Origin: Clitoria ternatea
Taxonomy: Eukaryota > Streptophyta > Magnoliopsida > Fabales > Fabaceae
NCBI GenBank assembly: GCA_037962975.1
Contig: CM075671.1
Location: 155,919,501 to 155,983,500, forward strand
Direction of reading: 5' to 3'
DNA length: 64,000 nucleotides
In this document: positions 47,036 through 58,058 of the stretch, piece after piece
Layout of the letters: every line of letters begins with the position of its first letter
Numbering within the stretch: position 1 is the first letter of the stretch
The notes under the pieces: model-generated
Told to the model about the DNA's origin: nothing
What the model saw: the letters and a program-made list of their open reading frames with translations, nothing else
The model's database searches: none
Program-made: the position numbers and the translations under genes

Positions 47036-48133
47036 GGAGAGCAACCAGGAGCATAGCATCAGTCATCTCTTCCCATCAATTACCATCAGATTTATTTTCT
47101 TTCTTCGTTACTTTCTCTCCTTCTCTCTTTAGTTTTCTTCTTTTTCTATTTTTCTTTCTCTGTTCGTTTTTTTTCTCTTTCTTTTTATTTTCTTTTCTTT
47201 CTTTTATTTTGTAAGAGTGTGAGGGCTGTAAAAGTGAGAATTTAAATTTGTAATTGGTGGAGAAATTATTACAACAAGGAATTACAGTGGTAAATTATTC
47301 TGAGCTTTTGGAGAAACCCGTAAGTCTTTATTTTTACCATGTCTTGTATGTTTTATTTTTCCATTATTTACATGAATTTAAATTATTTCATGAGTAGCTA
47401 AATTAATTATCTTGGGATAAAGGGGGTATGATAATATTTTATTTTAATGTTATTTTGACTTGGAATTAAATAAATTTCTGTTTTCCATTTAGTTCAATTA
47501 TGCTTAATGCTTTTAGTAAATTCCTAACAAGAACCTAAATGATAAAACTGTATACTTACGGGTATATTAGTAAATTTAGGTAATAAATAGAATCGAGAGA
47601 TTTATTTTTACCAGAAAGCTTTGAACTAAACCTAAGATTTTTGAAATGCTTTTTGTGACCTCGGTAAAACCGTGAAAGTAATCAAAATTCTTTTGAGGAA
47701 ATAAAAGGGATTTTCATAAAACGATAATGGGCCTTTCTGAGGATTAAGCAGCGCTTTCCATAGGTTAGGTACATTAATAAGATTCCGAAAGGAACATATT
47801 AATTAGCTTTTGGAAAATTCGCCTTAGAAAACTTAATTTGATTCTTATTTATGAAAAGTTAAAATTCATTAAACATAAAATAGAGTCTTAATCCCCCAAA
47901 ATCCCAAGATACTCTCAACTCTAATTTTTTAGTGTCAAGTAAATTTTATTTTTATATTTATTCGTATTCTGTGCAACTTTAATTTGTGCTTTATTTTATA
48001 AAAATCTTAAAAATTAATTGTGTGGATAATTAAATTTCAATATGCTGGTACTTTGAACACAGTCCCTGTGGAGAACGATAATCTTTTATATTACGCGACA
48101 TAACCCGTGCGCTTGCAGGCCCTGTCAAGTTTT

Positions 48134-48151
48134 TAGCGCCGTTGCCGGGGA
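48134..48151 (+). other. Primer-binding site, tRNA-Asp type
   Basis: TAGCGCCGTTGCCGGGGA, 6 bases after the 5' LTR, matches the tRNA-Asp complement except for one base (TAG for TGG). Confidence 0.9.
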
Positions 48152-48329
48152 CTGTTGTCCCTCGAATATCGGCAATATTGAAATTCGATTAGATCATACT
48201 TGTTAATATTTTTATTGTTATTTTTATTTTTATTTTGTTTGTAATTTTGTATTTTGTTCTATATTCTGTGTATCTGTTGTGGTTTTATTTTTGTAATTGT
48301 TTGTTTTATTTGTCATTTACTTTCTTTTT

Positions 48330-49586
48330 ATGCGACGAAGCCGTAGTGTCGATCTAAACTTAGGATTTTACCCTGAGATAGAACGTACCCTTAGAGCTTT
48401 AAGAAAACAACAAAAAGAACAAAAAGAACAAAAAGAAAAACAAATGGCGGACCAATATAGACCCTTAAGAGATTTTGCCGCTCCAAGCACTAATGGGAGA
48501 GGATCTAGCATCCTTAGACCCACAGTGGAGGCTAACAATTTTGAATTGAAGCCTTCACTACTCTCAATGGTTCAACAGAACCAATTCGGGGGATTACCCT
48601 CCGAAGATCCAAATCTTCACCTTCAAATCTTTCTTAAATACTGTGACACCCTGAAGATGAATGGAGCCACCAATGATGCCATTCGCTTAAGACTTTTCCC
48701 TTTCTCCTTAAGAGATAAAGCAAGAGCGTGGTTATACTCTCTTCCTGAAGGATCCATCACGACTTGGGAACAATTGTCCAGTGCTTTTATCAATAAATGG
48801 TACCCAAGGAACAAGACTGATGTGCTGAGAAAACAAATCATCAATTTTTCACAAAAAGATGATGAATCCTTGTATGAAGCCTGGGAAAGATATAGAGAGT
48901 TGCTAAGAGAATGTCCTCACCATGGGATAGAAAGGTGGTTGACAATCCATATTTTCTATAATGGACTAACTTCCACACAAAAGATCTCTTTAGATGCTGC
49001 AGCTGGAGGAGCCTTTATGAGTAAAAATGTTAATGAAGCTGAGAACCTGATCGAGGAAATAGCTCAAAACACTCACCAATGGAACTCTGAAAGAGGATTA
49101 CCTTCTAAAACACCAGGTAAGTACTCTGTTGATGCTCTTTCCCTACTTTCTGCCAAAGTTGAAGCATTAACATTAAAACTTGATAAAATAGGGTCAACAG
49201 GTGCTACTAATATTGTTTGTGAAGTTTGTGGTGTTTCAGGACATGGAGCTACAAACTGCAACTTAGCCATGACCCCTAATCAAGAACAAGAAATGCATCA
49301 GGTGGACGCTATTGGAAACTATGGTGGAAACTATCAAGGTAACTACAGACCTCCACAAGGTCCACCTGGCTTCCAAAATAGGCCACCTCCATTCCAAAGT
49401 AACTACAAACCTCAACAAGGAACCTATATTCCACAAAAATCAAAGCTAGAATCCTTGATGGAGACATTTGTAGCTACTCAACTTAAACAAAATGATGAAT
49501 TCTTTGATGCAATAAAAAACTTGGCTTCAAAAGTGGACTATCTTGCCACTCACAACAAAATACTGGAAAATCAAATTGCCCAATAA
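48330..49586 (+). CDS. Athila-like gag
   Basis: 418 codons from the first ATG (MRRSRSVDLNLGFYPEIERT); the frame is open for 11 codons upstream but has no ATG there. After a KEQKEQ coiled-coil-like stretch comes the capsid region with ELKPSLLSMVQQNQFGG, LRLFPFSLRDKARAWLYSLP, FINKWYPRNKT and EAWERYRELLRECPHHGI. A CCHC knuckle (CEVCGVSGHGATNC) starts near 49219, then a Pro/Asn/Gln-rich linker. It ends at TAA (49584-49586), after which the same frame continues open into pol. Role: virus-like particle and RNA packaging. Confidence 0.9.
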   Translation: MRRSRSVDLNLGFYPEIERTLRALRKQQKEQKEQKEKQMADQYRPLRDFAAPSTNGRGSSILRPTVEANNFELKPSLLSMVQQNQFGGLPSEDPNLHLQIFLKYCDTLKMNGATNDAIRLRLFPFSLRDKARAWLYSLPEGSITTWEQLSSAFINKWYPRNKTDVLRKQIINFSQKDDESLYEAWERYRELLRECPHHGIERWLTIHIFYNGLTSTQKISLDAAAGGAFMSKNVNEAENLIEEIAQNTHQWNSERGLPSKTPGKYSVDALSLLSAKVEALTLKLDKIGSTGATNIVCEVCGVSGHGATNCNLAMTPNQEQEMHQVDAIGNYGGNYQGNYRPPQGPPGFQNRPPPFQSNYKPQQGTYIPQKSKLESLMETFVATQLKQNDEFFDAIKNLASKVDYLATHNKILENQIAQ

Positions 49587-49655
49587 GCCTCCTATTCTCA
49601 AAGAGCACCGGGAACATTTCCTGGGAAACCAGAGGCTGGACCATCTAACCAAACC

Positions 49656-52600
49656 ATGGCTGTGACTCTTAGGAGTGGTACTCAATACGATGGGCCAGTT
49701 GACAAGACAGCAAAGGAGGAAAAGAAAGTCGATGAATCTTCATCTCATCCAGTAATTGAAGAAGAGAAACCACAAGAAAAGAAGGAGGAAGTTAAGCCAT
49801 ATCAACCTCCCATTCCATTTCCTCAGCGCTTAGCTAAAGCAAAGTTGGACAAACAATTTGGTAAGTTCCTTGATGTTTTAAAGAAATTGTATATTAATAT
49901 TCCTTTTACAGATGCTTTACAACAAATGCCTACATATGCAAAGTTCTTGAAGGACATTCTGTCCAACAAAAGAAGACTGGAGGAAGATGGTACAGTTGCA
50001 CTTACTGAAGAGTGCAGTGCTCTAATTCAAAAGAAACTTCCACCCAAGCTCCAAGATCCAGGTAGTTTCTCTATTCCTTGCATGATTGGTGACATGAATA
50101 TAGATAAAGCATTGTGTGATTTAGGAGCGAGTGTGAGTTTAATGCCATTATCTGTTGCTGAAAAGTTAGGATTGGGTGAACTAAAACCTACTAGGATGTC
50201 TTTACAATTGGCTGATAGATCTGTAAAATATCCTGTAGGAATTTTAGAGGATGTTCTTATTAAGATAGGAAAATTTTTTATACCTGCTGACTTTGTTGTG
50301 CTTGAAATGGACGAAGATTCTTTGATTCCTATTATTTTAGGCAGACCATTTTTAGCAACTGTAGGTGCTGTGATTGATGTCAAGAATGGTAAGTTGTCTC
50401 TAACTGTTGGAGACCAAAAGGTTGATTTCAACTTGAAAAATGTTTTAGAAAAACCTTATAATGATGTTTGCTGTACTATGGATTTTGTCGAACAAGTGGT
50501 AAAGGAATCAACCCTTCCTAATGACCTACTTGAAACTATTTTCATGATTGAGCCGACAGAAACATCTGATTGCTCTGAGGCCCCACATGATACTGAGGTC
50601 ATGTGTGATAAAGTGGTAAGCTCCAATGTGGAATTAAAACCTTTACCAGCTTCACTAAGGTATGAGTTTCTTGGCCCTAATTCCACATATCCTGTGATTA
50701 TTAATGCTGAATTAAATCCATCTGAAACTGAAAAACTTTTGAAACAACTTAGGTTGTATAGAAAGGTAATAGGTTATACAATGGATGATATCAAAGGGAT
50801 TAGCCCTTCTCTTTGTATGCACAGGATTACTGTAGAAGATGAAAGTAGGCCCACAATAGAACCACTTAGGAGATTAAATCCTAAAATGCAAGAAATGGTT
50901 AAAAAGGAAATTTTGAAATTGCTTGATGCTGGAGTCATATATCCTGTTGATAGTAGTAAATGGGTGAGTCCTGTCCATGTGGTGCCTAAAAAGGGGGGAA
51001 TAACTGTGATTGAAAATGATAAACATAACTTGATTCCTACTAGGATTGTCTCTGGTTGGCGCATGTGCATTGATTATAGGAAGTTAAATAGCGCCACGAA
51101 AAAAGATCATTTTCCCCTCCCTTTTATTGATCAGATGCTTGAAAGACTTGTGAAACACTCTTATTTCTGTTATTTGGATGGGTATTCAGGTTTTCATCAA
51201 ATTCCCATTCATCCATCTGATCAAGAAAAGACTACCTTCACTTGCCCTTATGGGACTTATTCTTACAGACGTATGCCTTTTGGTTTATGTAATGCACCTG
51301 TGACTTTTCAAAGGTGTATGCAAGCAATTTTTTCTGATCTTATTGAAAATGTAATGGAAGTCTTTATGGATGATTTTTCAGTGCATGGTTTGGATTTTGA
51401 TAATTGTTTAACAAATTTGTGCCAAGTCTTGCAGCGTTGTGAAGAAACCAATTTGGTTCTAAATTGGGAAAAATGCCATTTCATGGTAAGAGAAGGCATA
51501 GTTCTTGGACACCTGGTGTCTGAGAGAGGTATAGAAGTTGATAAGGCTAAAGTGGAAGTGATTGAAAAATTGCCTCCACCCACAAATGTGAAAGGTATTC
51601 AGAGTTTTCTTGGACATGCAGGGTTTTACCGTAGGTTCATTAAAGATTTCTCTAAGATCACAAAGCCTCTTACAACTCTCCTGGGTAAGGATGTGCCTTT
51701 CAATTTTGATTCATCTTGTATGGAAGCTTTTTGCAGGATTAAGCAAGCTCTAATCTCTGCCCCCATTGTACAACCACCTGATTGGAAACTCCCATTTGAG
51801 CTGATGTGCGATGCGAGTGATTACGCAGTAGGAGCTGTGTTGGGGCAAAGAAAGGATAAAAAGCTCCATGTAATTCATTATGCCAGCCGGACGCTAGATG
51901 AAGCTCAGGTAAATTATGCCACAACTAAAAAAGAACTGTTAGCTATTGTCTTTGCTTTTGATAAATTTAGGTCTTATTTGGTAGGTTCACATGTTACTGT
52001 TTACACTGACCACTCTGCCATTAAGTATCTATTGAATAAAAAGGAAGCAAAGCCTAGATTAATTAGGTGGATTCTAATATTGCAAGAATTTGACTTGGAA
52101 ATTAAGGACAAGAAGGGTACCGAGAACTTGGTCGCTGACCACCTATCTAGGTTGACATCTGAAAAAGAAGAAACAGATAATATTCCCATCAATGAATCTT
52201 TTCCAGATGAACAACTCTTGAACCTTAGTATCCAACGTGTTCCTTGGTATGCTGATTTTGTAAATTTTCTTACATGTGGTATCTTACCTCCTGATCTTAG
52301 CTTTCAGCAAAGGAAAAAGTTTTATGCAGATGTCAAACATTATTATTGGGATGAACCATTCCTTTTCAAGCAATGTGCAGATGGTATAATTCGGAGATGT
52401 GTTTCACAAGATGATGTCCATGCTATCTTGGATCATTGCCATTCTCTTTCCTGTGGAGGGCACATGAGCACCTCCAAGACAGCTGCTAAAATATTGCAAG
52501 TTGGGTTCTATTGGCCAAATATTTTTAAGGATGTATGTAAGTATGTTCTAACTTGTGATGCTTGCCAAAGAACAGGTAACATTGGTAAGAGACAAGAAAT

Positions 52601-53534
52601 GCCATTGAATACCATTTTAGAAGTTGAATTGTTTGATGTATGGGGTGTTGATTTTATGGGTCCCTTTCCCTCTTCTTTTGGAAATCAGTTCATATTAGTG
52701 GCAGTTGACTATGTGTCAAAATGGGTGGAAGCCATTGCTTCACCCCATTCCGATGCTAAAACTGTTATTAAACTTTTCAAGAAAATAATATTTCCAAGGT
52801 TTGGGGTCCCAAAATGTGTTATAAGTGATGGAGGGTCTCATTTTATTGAGAAAACTTTTCAGACCCTTCTAAAGAAATATGGAGTTAAGCATAAGGTTGC
52901 TACACCTTATCACCCACAAACTAGTGGACAAGTTGAGGTATCCAATCGGGAAATTAAAAATATTCTTCAAAAAGTGGTGAATACATCACGTAAGGATTGG
53001 TCTATTAAGTTAGATGATTCCTTATGGGTGTATCGGACCGCATACAAAACTCCCATTGGAACCACACCTTTTAAGCTAGTATATGGGAAGCCCTGTCATT
53101 TACCTGTTGAACTAGAATATAAATCTTTTTGGGCTGTTAAAACTCTTAACTTTGATCATAAGGCTGCAGGTGAACAAAGATTGTTGGAATTAAATGAGCT
53201 TGAAGAACTCCGTCTAGATGCATACGAAAATGCCAGAATTTATAAAGAAAAAACCAAACAATGGCATGATCGTCACATCCAACGTAGAACATTTAATCCA
53301 GGTGATATGGTTTTACTGTTTAATTCCAGATTGAAGCTCTTTCTAGGTAAACTGAGATCCCGATGGTCGGGACCATTCAAGGTGACAAAAGTCTTTCCCT
53401 TTGGAGCTGTCGAACTATGGAGCGAGAAATCTGGTACATTTAGGGTAAATGGACAGAGAGTAAAGCATTACTTCACCGGTCAACCAATACAACAAGCAAG
53501 TGACTTGGACTTGTTTGATGCTCCTAATGAGTAA
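49656..53534 (+). CDS. Athila-like pol (protease, RT, RNase H, integrase)
   Basis: 1292 codons without a break, in the same frame as gag. The frame is open back to the gag stop, so this ATG may not be the real start. Approximate residues: protease DLGASVSLMPLS at 155 and IILGRPFL; RT with YLDGYSGFHQI near 507, MPFGLCNAP and catalytic FMDD near 570; RNase H MCDASDYAVGAV near 717 and YTDHSAIKYLL near 782; integrase HHCC finger near 927-971, then VDFMGPFP, ISDGGSHF and VEVSNREI for the DDE triad; C-terminal RWSGPFKVTKVFPFGAVE. All catalytic residues I can identify are present. No chromodomain. It could be active if expressed with gag. Confidence 0.95.
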   Translation: MAVTLRSGTQYDGPVDKTAKEEKKVDESSSHPVIEEEKPQEKKEEVKPYQPPIPFPQRLAKAKLDKQFGKFLDVLKKLYINIPFTDALQQMPTYAKFLKDILSNKRRLEEDGTVALTEECSALIQKKLPPKLQDPGSFSIPCMIGDMNIDKALCDLGASVSLMPLSVAEKLGLGELKPTRMSLQLADRSVKYPVGILEDVLIKIGKFFIPADFVVLEMDEDSLIPIILGRPFLATVGAVIDVKNGKLSLTVGDQKVDFNLKNVLEKPYNDVCCTMDFVEQVVKESTLPNDLLETIFMIEPTETSDCSEAPHDTEVMCDKVVSSNVELKPLPASLRYEFLGPNSTYPVIINAELNPSETEKLLKQLRLYRKVIGYTMDDIKGISPSLCMHRITVEDESRPTIEPLRRLNPKMQEMVKKEILKLLDAGVIYPVDSSKWVSPVHVVPKKGGITVIENDKHNLIPTRIVSGWRMCIDYRKLNSATKKDHFPLPFIDQMLERLVKHSYFCYLDGYSGFHQIPIHPSDQEKTTFTCPYGTYSYRRMPFGLCNAPVTFQRCMQAIFSDLIENVMEVFMDDFSVHGLDFDNCLTNLCQVLQRCEETNLVLNWEKCHFMVREGIVLGHLVSERGIEVDKAKVEVIEKLPPPTNVKGIQSFLGHAGFYRRFIKDFSKITKPLTTLLGKDVPFNFDSSCMEAFCRIKQALISAPIVQPPDWKLPFELMCDASDYAVGAVLGQRKDKKLHVIHYASRTLDEAQVNYATTKKELLAIVFAFDKFRSYLVGSHVTVYTDHSAIKYLLNKKEAKPRLIRWILILQEFDLEIKDKKGTENLVADHLSRLTSEKEETDNIPINESFPDEQLLNLSIQRVPWYADFVNFLTCGILPPDLSFQQRKKFYADVKHYYWDEPFLFKQCADGIIRRCVSQDDVHAILDHCHSLSCGGHMSTSKTAAKILQVGFYWPNIFKDVCKYVLTCDACQRTGNIGKRQEMPLNTILEVELFDVWGVDFMGPFPSSFGNQFILVAVDYVSKWVEAIASPHSDAKTVIKLFKKIIFPRFGVPKCVISDGGSHFIEKTFQTLLKKYGVKHKVATPYHPQTSGQVEVSNREIKNILQKVVNTSRKDWSIKLDDSLWVYRTAYKTPIGTTPFKLVYGKPCHLPVELEYKSFWAVKTLNFDHKAAGEQRLLELNELEELRLDAYENARIYKEKTKQWHDRHIQRRTFNPGDMVLLFNSRLKLFLGKLRSRWSGPFKVTKVFPFGAVELWSEKSGTFRVNGQRVKHYFTGQPIQQASDLDLFDAPNE

Positions 53535-54873
53535 ATCTAAACGGTGAGAAGTCTGGCTGAAGACTTAAAACTTAGCACTGCTAGGGAGGTAACCCTATAA
53601 AAAGTTGTTGTTTTATTTTAAGCTTTTATTCTATGAGCTTAAAAAAAAAAAAAAAACTAACTATGTCAGATGCTGGTTTGGGGTTATTACAGGTAAGTTT
53701 TCTTATCCTTTTATCATCCATTTTAACATTGAGGACAATGTCAAATTCTGGTTTGGGGTGGTAGGTAAGAAAACTTAACTGTTTTGTTTAGGTTGTGTGA
53801 TTGTTATTTTATTTTGCATGTGTTTTCCTTGCTTTGTTTGTAATCTTGTAATTTACCATGATTGCATGATAAATTTACTTTGAACACAAAGCCAATATCT
53901 AAGGACCAAAATTTTGAGTAAAATTTTCAAAATTTGATTGTTTAAATGCCAAATAAATGTCTAAATGAACCTTATGTGATTAAAATTTTCTTTGAAAAGA
54001 CTTTCCATGGTTAGACTTGAGCCAAAATGGATTATCTATCAAACAAATTTTCAAAACCCATATCTTCTTGATTGAGTGAATCTCATAGTCATTAATATTC
54101 TAGAACTTGTTTTTCAACCGATTCAAAATGGTTTTTGATTATATGTCTTAGGATGATAAAGGCACAATTAGGTCTTATTCTTAAGCCTCAGAATTTTGTA
54201 TAGTTTGACCCCTAGTTGCCCCTTTTGAGCCTAAAAGCGAAAATTTTTCCTTGAAACCTTTCATTGACTAATATTCTCTTAATGGTGAAAAAGTTAGAAA
54301 TTTAATGGAGCAAAGAAATAAAAAAAGGACTTAAGAAAAATATGGTATTGGATGCAAAGAAAAGCAAGAAAAAGAAAAAGAAAATCAAAAGGATGATATT
54401 GAATGAATTCCAAAAAGTCCATAAAAATTCAAAAATTTGCTCTGTTAAATTTATGATGATAATTTGAATCATTCATGACTATTAAAGCCCTTTTGTATTT
54501 TATTTTTCTTGAATTTCCTACCTTGATAATACAACCCAAGGCCACGTTACAACCTTTGAAAGACCTTTAGACTTTGACATATTTTCTATCTAAACTGTGG
54601 AGTTTCTGGTTTATTAACAAGCTTATGGTAATATTTTTTGACTATGATGATTTGAGAGATACACAAACCTTTAAACACTTGAGTGAAAATTGTGAGAAGA
54701 GTATCTCAAGTCTTGACATTGAAAATTGATTCACATAAGAAAAATAAAACTGGCATTTGAATAAATCTGTTTCTCTGTTTTGGATTCCATAAGTTATTAA
54801 GTTTAGTGTTTTCTGTATTTTATCTTGTATGGTGATTGCTTGAGGACAAGCAATGTTTTGGTTTGGGGTATTT
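53535..54873 (+). other. Athila-like 3' internal region: weak post-pol block and polypurine tract, no envelope frame
   Basis: A diverged post-pol block at 53556-53598 (GGGAGGTAACCCTAT end), a poly-A run at 53641-53656, and TCTGGTTTGGGG-type purine blocks at 53670-53760. No ORF of note. GGTTTGGGGTATTT (about 54860-54873) is the polypurine tract. Confidence 0.75.
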
Positions 54874-57800
54874 TAATAAGTGCTTTTTAATACAATAAAA
54901 TAGATTTAGTTTGCTTAGGATTTTAGTCATTATCCACTGTATTTCCTTTATTTATTACGATTTTTACTTTCTTTCCACTCTAGTCTACTTGGGTATGTTA
55001 TTTTGCAGGAATTAAGGTAATAAAGGGTCAAAAACAAGAGAAAAACGACCATAAAATGATAAAGAAACAAGAAGAAGAAGCCCAAAGTGGAAAGAATTCT
55101 CTTTTTAAAGCTAAAATTCGACTCAGAAAGCAAAAATCCGACTCAGAGCACTGAAATCCGACTCAAAATGGCCAAATCCGAGTGGGATAACTCAGAAATG
55201 ACCAAATCCGAGTGGAAGGACTCAGAATAGAGCATTGCCGAGTGGAATACTGCACTGCTGGAGGAAAATCCGAGTGAAATGTTCCCTGTCAAAGCTATTC
55301 CGAGTGATAAATAGCTGACTGGAGTGAAAGACCAATGCTAAAATGGAATAAGTCTCGATTGAAGGTGATTCCGAGTGGAAACTCCCCGATTGCATCCATT
55401 CCGAGTGAAAAAAGGAGACTGACCTCCAATAAATATGTCCAAAGCTATTATCCGAGTGAAAGGCTTGCTGATTACAACTAATCCGAGTGAAACCTGTTCC
55501 GAGTGAATGGATTCCGAGTAGAAGAGGCCACTGAAATGAATAAATGCTGACTAAGGAGGAATCCGAGTGGTCTCACTCAGAGAAAATAACATTCTCAAGC
55601 AGAACAAAGCATTTCCGAGTAATTCTTAGCAAGGAAGGAAAAATCCGACCGGAAATAAATCACACTCGGGCAGACTCTCAAGTTTCACACTGAGCCCGAG
55701 TGAGAAGTCTCCAAGGAAAGGAATTCCGAGTAAGTTGGGTCAGAAAGATGCATTTCTGAGCAAAGCAAGGCTCGGACATGGAAGAATTCTATTAGCCAGA
55801 TTCCAGTCCTTCAAAGTCCAAGTTTCTGAGTGAAAGTGAAGTCAATTCCGAGTGGAAATTAACTCGGACTTCCGAGTAAAGATGTGATTTTATCATTTGA
55901 ATGAGTAAATAAATTTGTCCGAGTGAATTCCAATGCAAAATTCGAGCAAAGCTTTAACCGAGTGGTCCAAATTCAGAGACAGCCGAGTGAAAATGATTGG
56001 GAACCGATTGAATCTGAACCAAGTGAGTCTTCAATTCCGAATGAACTCCATGAACCTGAGCCGAGTGAATGTTTCAGACGGTTCCGAGTCTTTCTGCAGT
56101 CAATTCCGACTGAATGGAAGATGCTCTTCAGTAAGTCTTCACCCGTCCTTTCATTCAGCTTCATCACCGATCGGTTCTCCTCCAAACACCGACCCAATTC
56201 TTCACAAATGCAACACCGGATCACTACCTCCATCAACTCCGCCTCCTTCTACTTTCCTTCAAGCCACAACACCGTCCCTTCTCCTTTCAAAACCGACCTA
56301 CACTCCACAAACTCCAAACATCGGATCACTCTCTACACCGTCCTCAATCCAGAAATCCAACCCACATTCCTCTTTTCTATCCACAACACCCCTCTCCTAA
56401 TCCATGACACCGCCCAGTAATCCATCAACCAACACCGCCCAGGCTCTTCTCTCCAACCAACACCGCCCAGGCTCCTAATCCACACAACTCCGCCCAGACT
56501 CTTCTCCTTTCTATCCACAACACCCCTCTCCTTTCCAATACTCCACACCGCCCAACAATCCTCTTCAACACCAACACCGCCCAACCGTCCTCACCTCAAC
56601 ACACCGCCCAAACGTCCTCACCTCTCAACACCGCCCAACCATCCTCATTTCCCAACACCGTCTCCCTTTCTTCTTCTAATACATGATACCGCCCAGCAAC
56701 TCCTCTCCACCCTGTCCAGTTTACACCTACACCGTCCAGCAAGCTTTCACTCGGATTTGTGGGAAAATAACATTTTTTCCACTATGAATTTCATCATTCT
56801 GCACCAATCTTCACTAAAATCCAAGCACCGAATTTTTGGAAATATTAAATATGCAAATTGGAAACAAGTTGGCACAGCTGGAATTCACATGCACCGAAAG
56901 TTTCTCCCACTTGCAAATTTTAACGCGTTTCCTTAGCTGGACTCATTCATCCATTCGCCTATAAAAGGGAGAGCAAGCAGGAGCATAGCATCAGTCATCT
57001 CTTCCCATCAATTACCATCAGATTTATTTTCTTTCTTCGTTACTTTCTCTCCTTCTCTCTTTAGTTTTCTTCTTTTTCTATTTTTCTTTCTCTATTCGTT
57101 TTTCTTCTCTTTCTTTTTATTTTCTTTTCTTTCTTTTATTTTGTAAGAGTGTGAGGGCTGTAAAAGTGAGAATTTAAATTTGTAATTGGTGGAGAAATTA
57201 TTGCAACAAGGAATTACAGTGGTAAATTATTCTGAGCTTTTGGAGAAACCCGTAAGTCTTTATTTTTACCATGTCTTGTATGTTTTATTTTTCCATTATT
57301 TACATGAATTTAAATTATTTCATGAGTAGCTAAATTAATTATCTTGGGATAAAGGGGGTATGATAATATTTTATTTTAATGTTATTTTGACTTGGAATTA
57401 AATAAATTTCTATTTTCCATTTAGTTCAATTATGCTTAATGCTTTTAGTAATTCCTAACAAGAACCTAAATGATAAAACTGTATACTTACGGGTATATTA
57501 GTAAATTTAGGTAATAAATAGAATCGAGAGATTTATTTTTACCAGAAAGCTTTGAACTAAACCTAAGATTTTTGAAATGCTTTTTGTGACCTCGGTAAAA
57601 CCGTGAAAGTAATCAAAATTCTTTTGAGGAAGTAAAAGGGATTTTCATAAAACGATAATGGGCCTTTCTGAGGATTAAGCAGCGCTTTCCATAGGTTAGG
57701 TACATTAATAAGATTCCGAAAGGAACATATTAATTAGCTTTTGGAAAATTCGCCTTGGAAAACTTAATTTGATTCTTATTTATGAAAAGTTAAAATTCAT

Positions 57801-58058
57801 TAAACATAAAATAGAGTCTTAATCCCCCAAAATCCCAAGATACTCTCAACTCTAATTTTTTAGTGTCAAGTAAATTTTATTTTTATATTTATTCGTATTC
57901 TGTGCAACTTTAATTTGTGCTTTATTTTATAAAAATCTTAAAAATTAATTGTGTGGATAATTAAATTTCAATATGCTGGTACTTTGAACAGAGTCCCTGT
58001 GGAGAACGATAATCTTTTATATTACGCGACATAACCCGTGCGCTTGCAGGCCCTGTCA
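54874..58058 (+). repeat. 3' LTR of the Athila-like element
   Basis: Starts TAATAAGTGC (the first dinucleotide is TA where the 5' LTR has TG) and ends GGCCCTGTCA. It carries the same arrays and TATA box as the 5' LTR. Confidence 0.93.

Larger units (their letters stand above)
44949..48127 (+). repeat. 5' LTR of the Athila-like element
   Basis: TGATAAGTGC to GGCCCTGTCA. It holds a CCGAGT array (about 45190-46165), a CACCGCCCA array (about 46480-46805), a TATA box TATAAAAG at 47028 and a very T-rich leader after it. The two U3 arrays lie upstream of the TATA box. A 165-codon ORF over the arrays is considered spurious. Confidence 0.93.
44949..58058 (+). mobile_element. Nearly intact Athila-like LTR retrotransposon, TSD CTTTC
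   Basis: A 13,110-bp element with LTRs of 3179 and 3185 bp, TSD CTTTC (44944-44948 and 58059-58063), tRNA-Asp-type PBS, gag, pol and polypurine tract. Gag and pol are in the same frame, divided by one TAA. Domain order is protease, RT, RNase H, integrase, with no chromodomain and no second RNase H, as in Athila. There is no envelope-like frame in the 1.3 kb after pol. It is the youngest insertion of its nest: LTRs differ by about a dozen bases in the first 550 bp, nearly all transitions. Confidence 0.93.
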
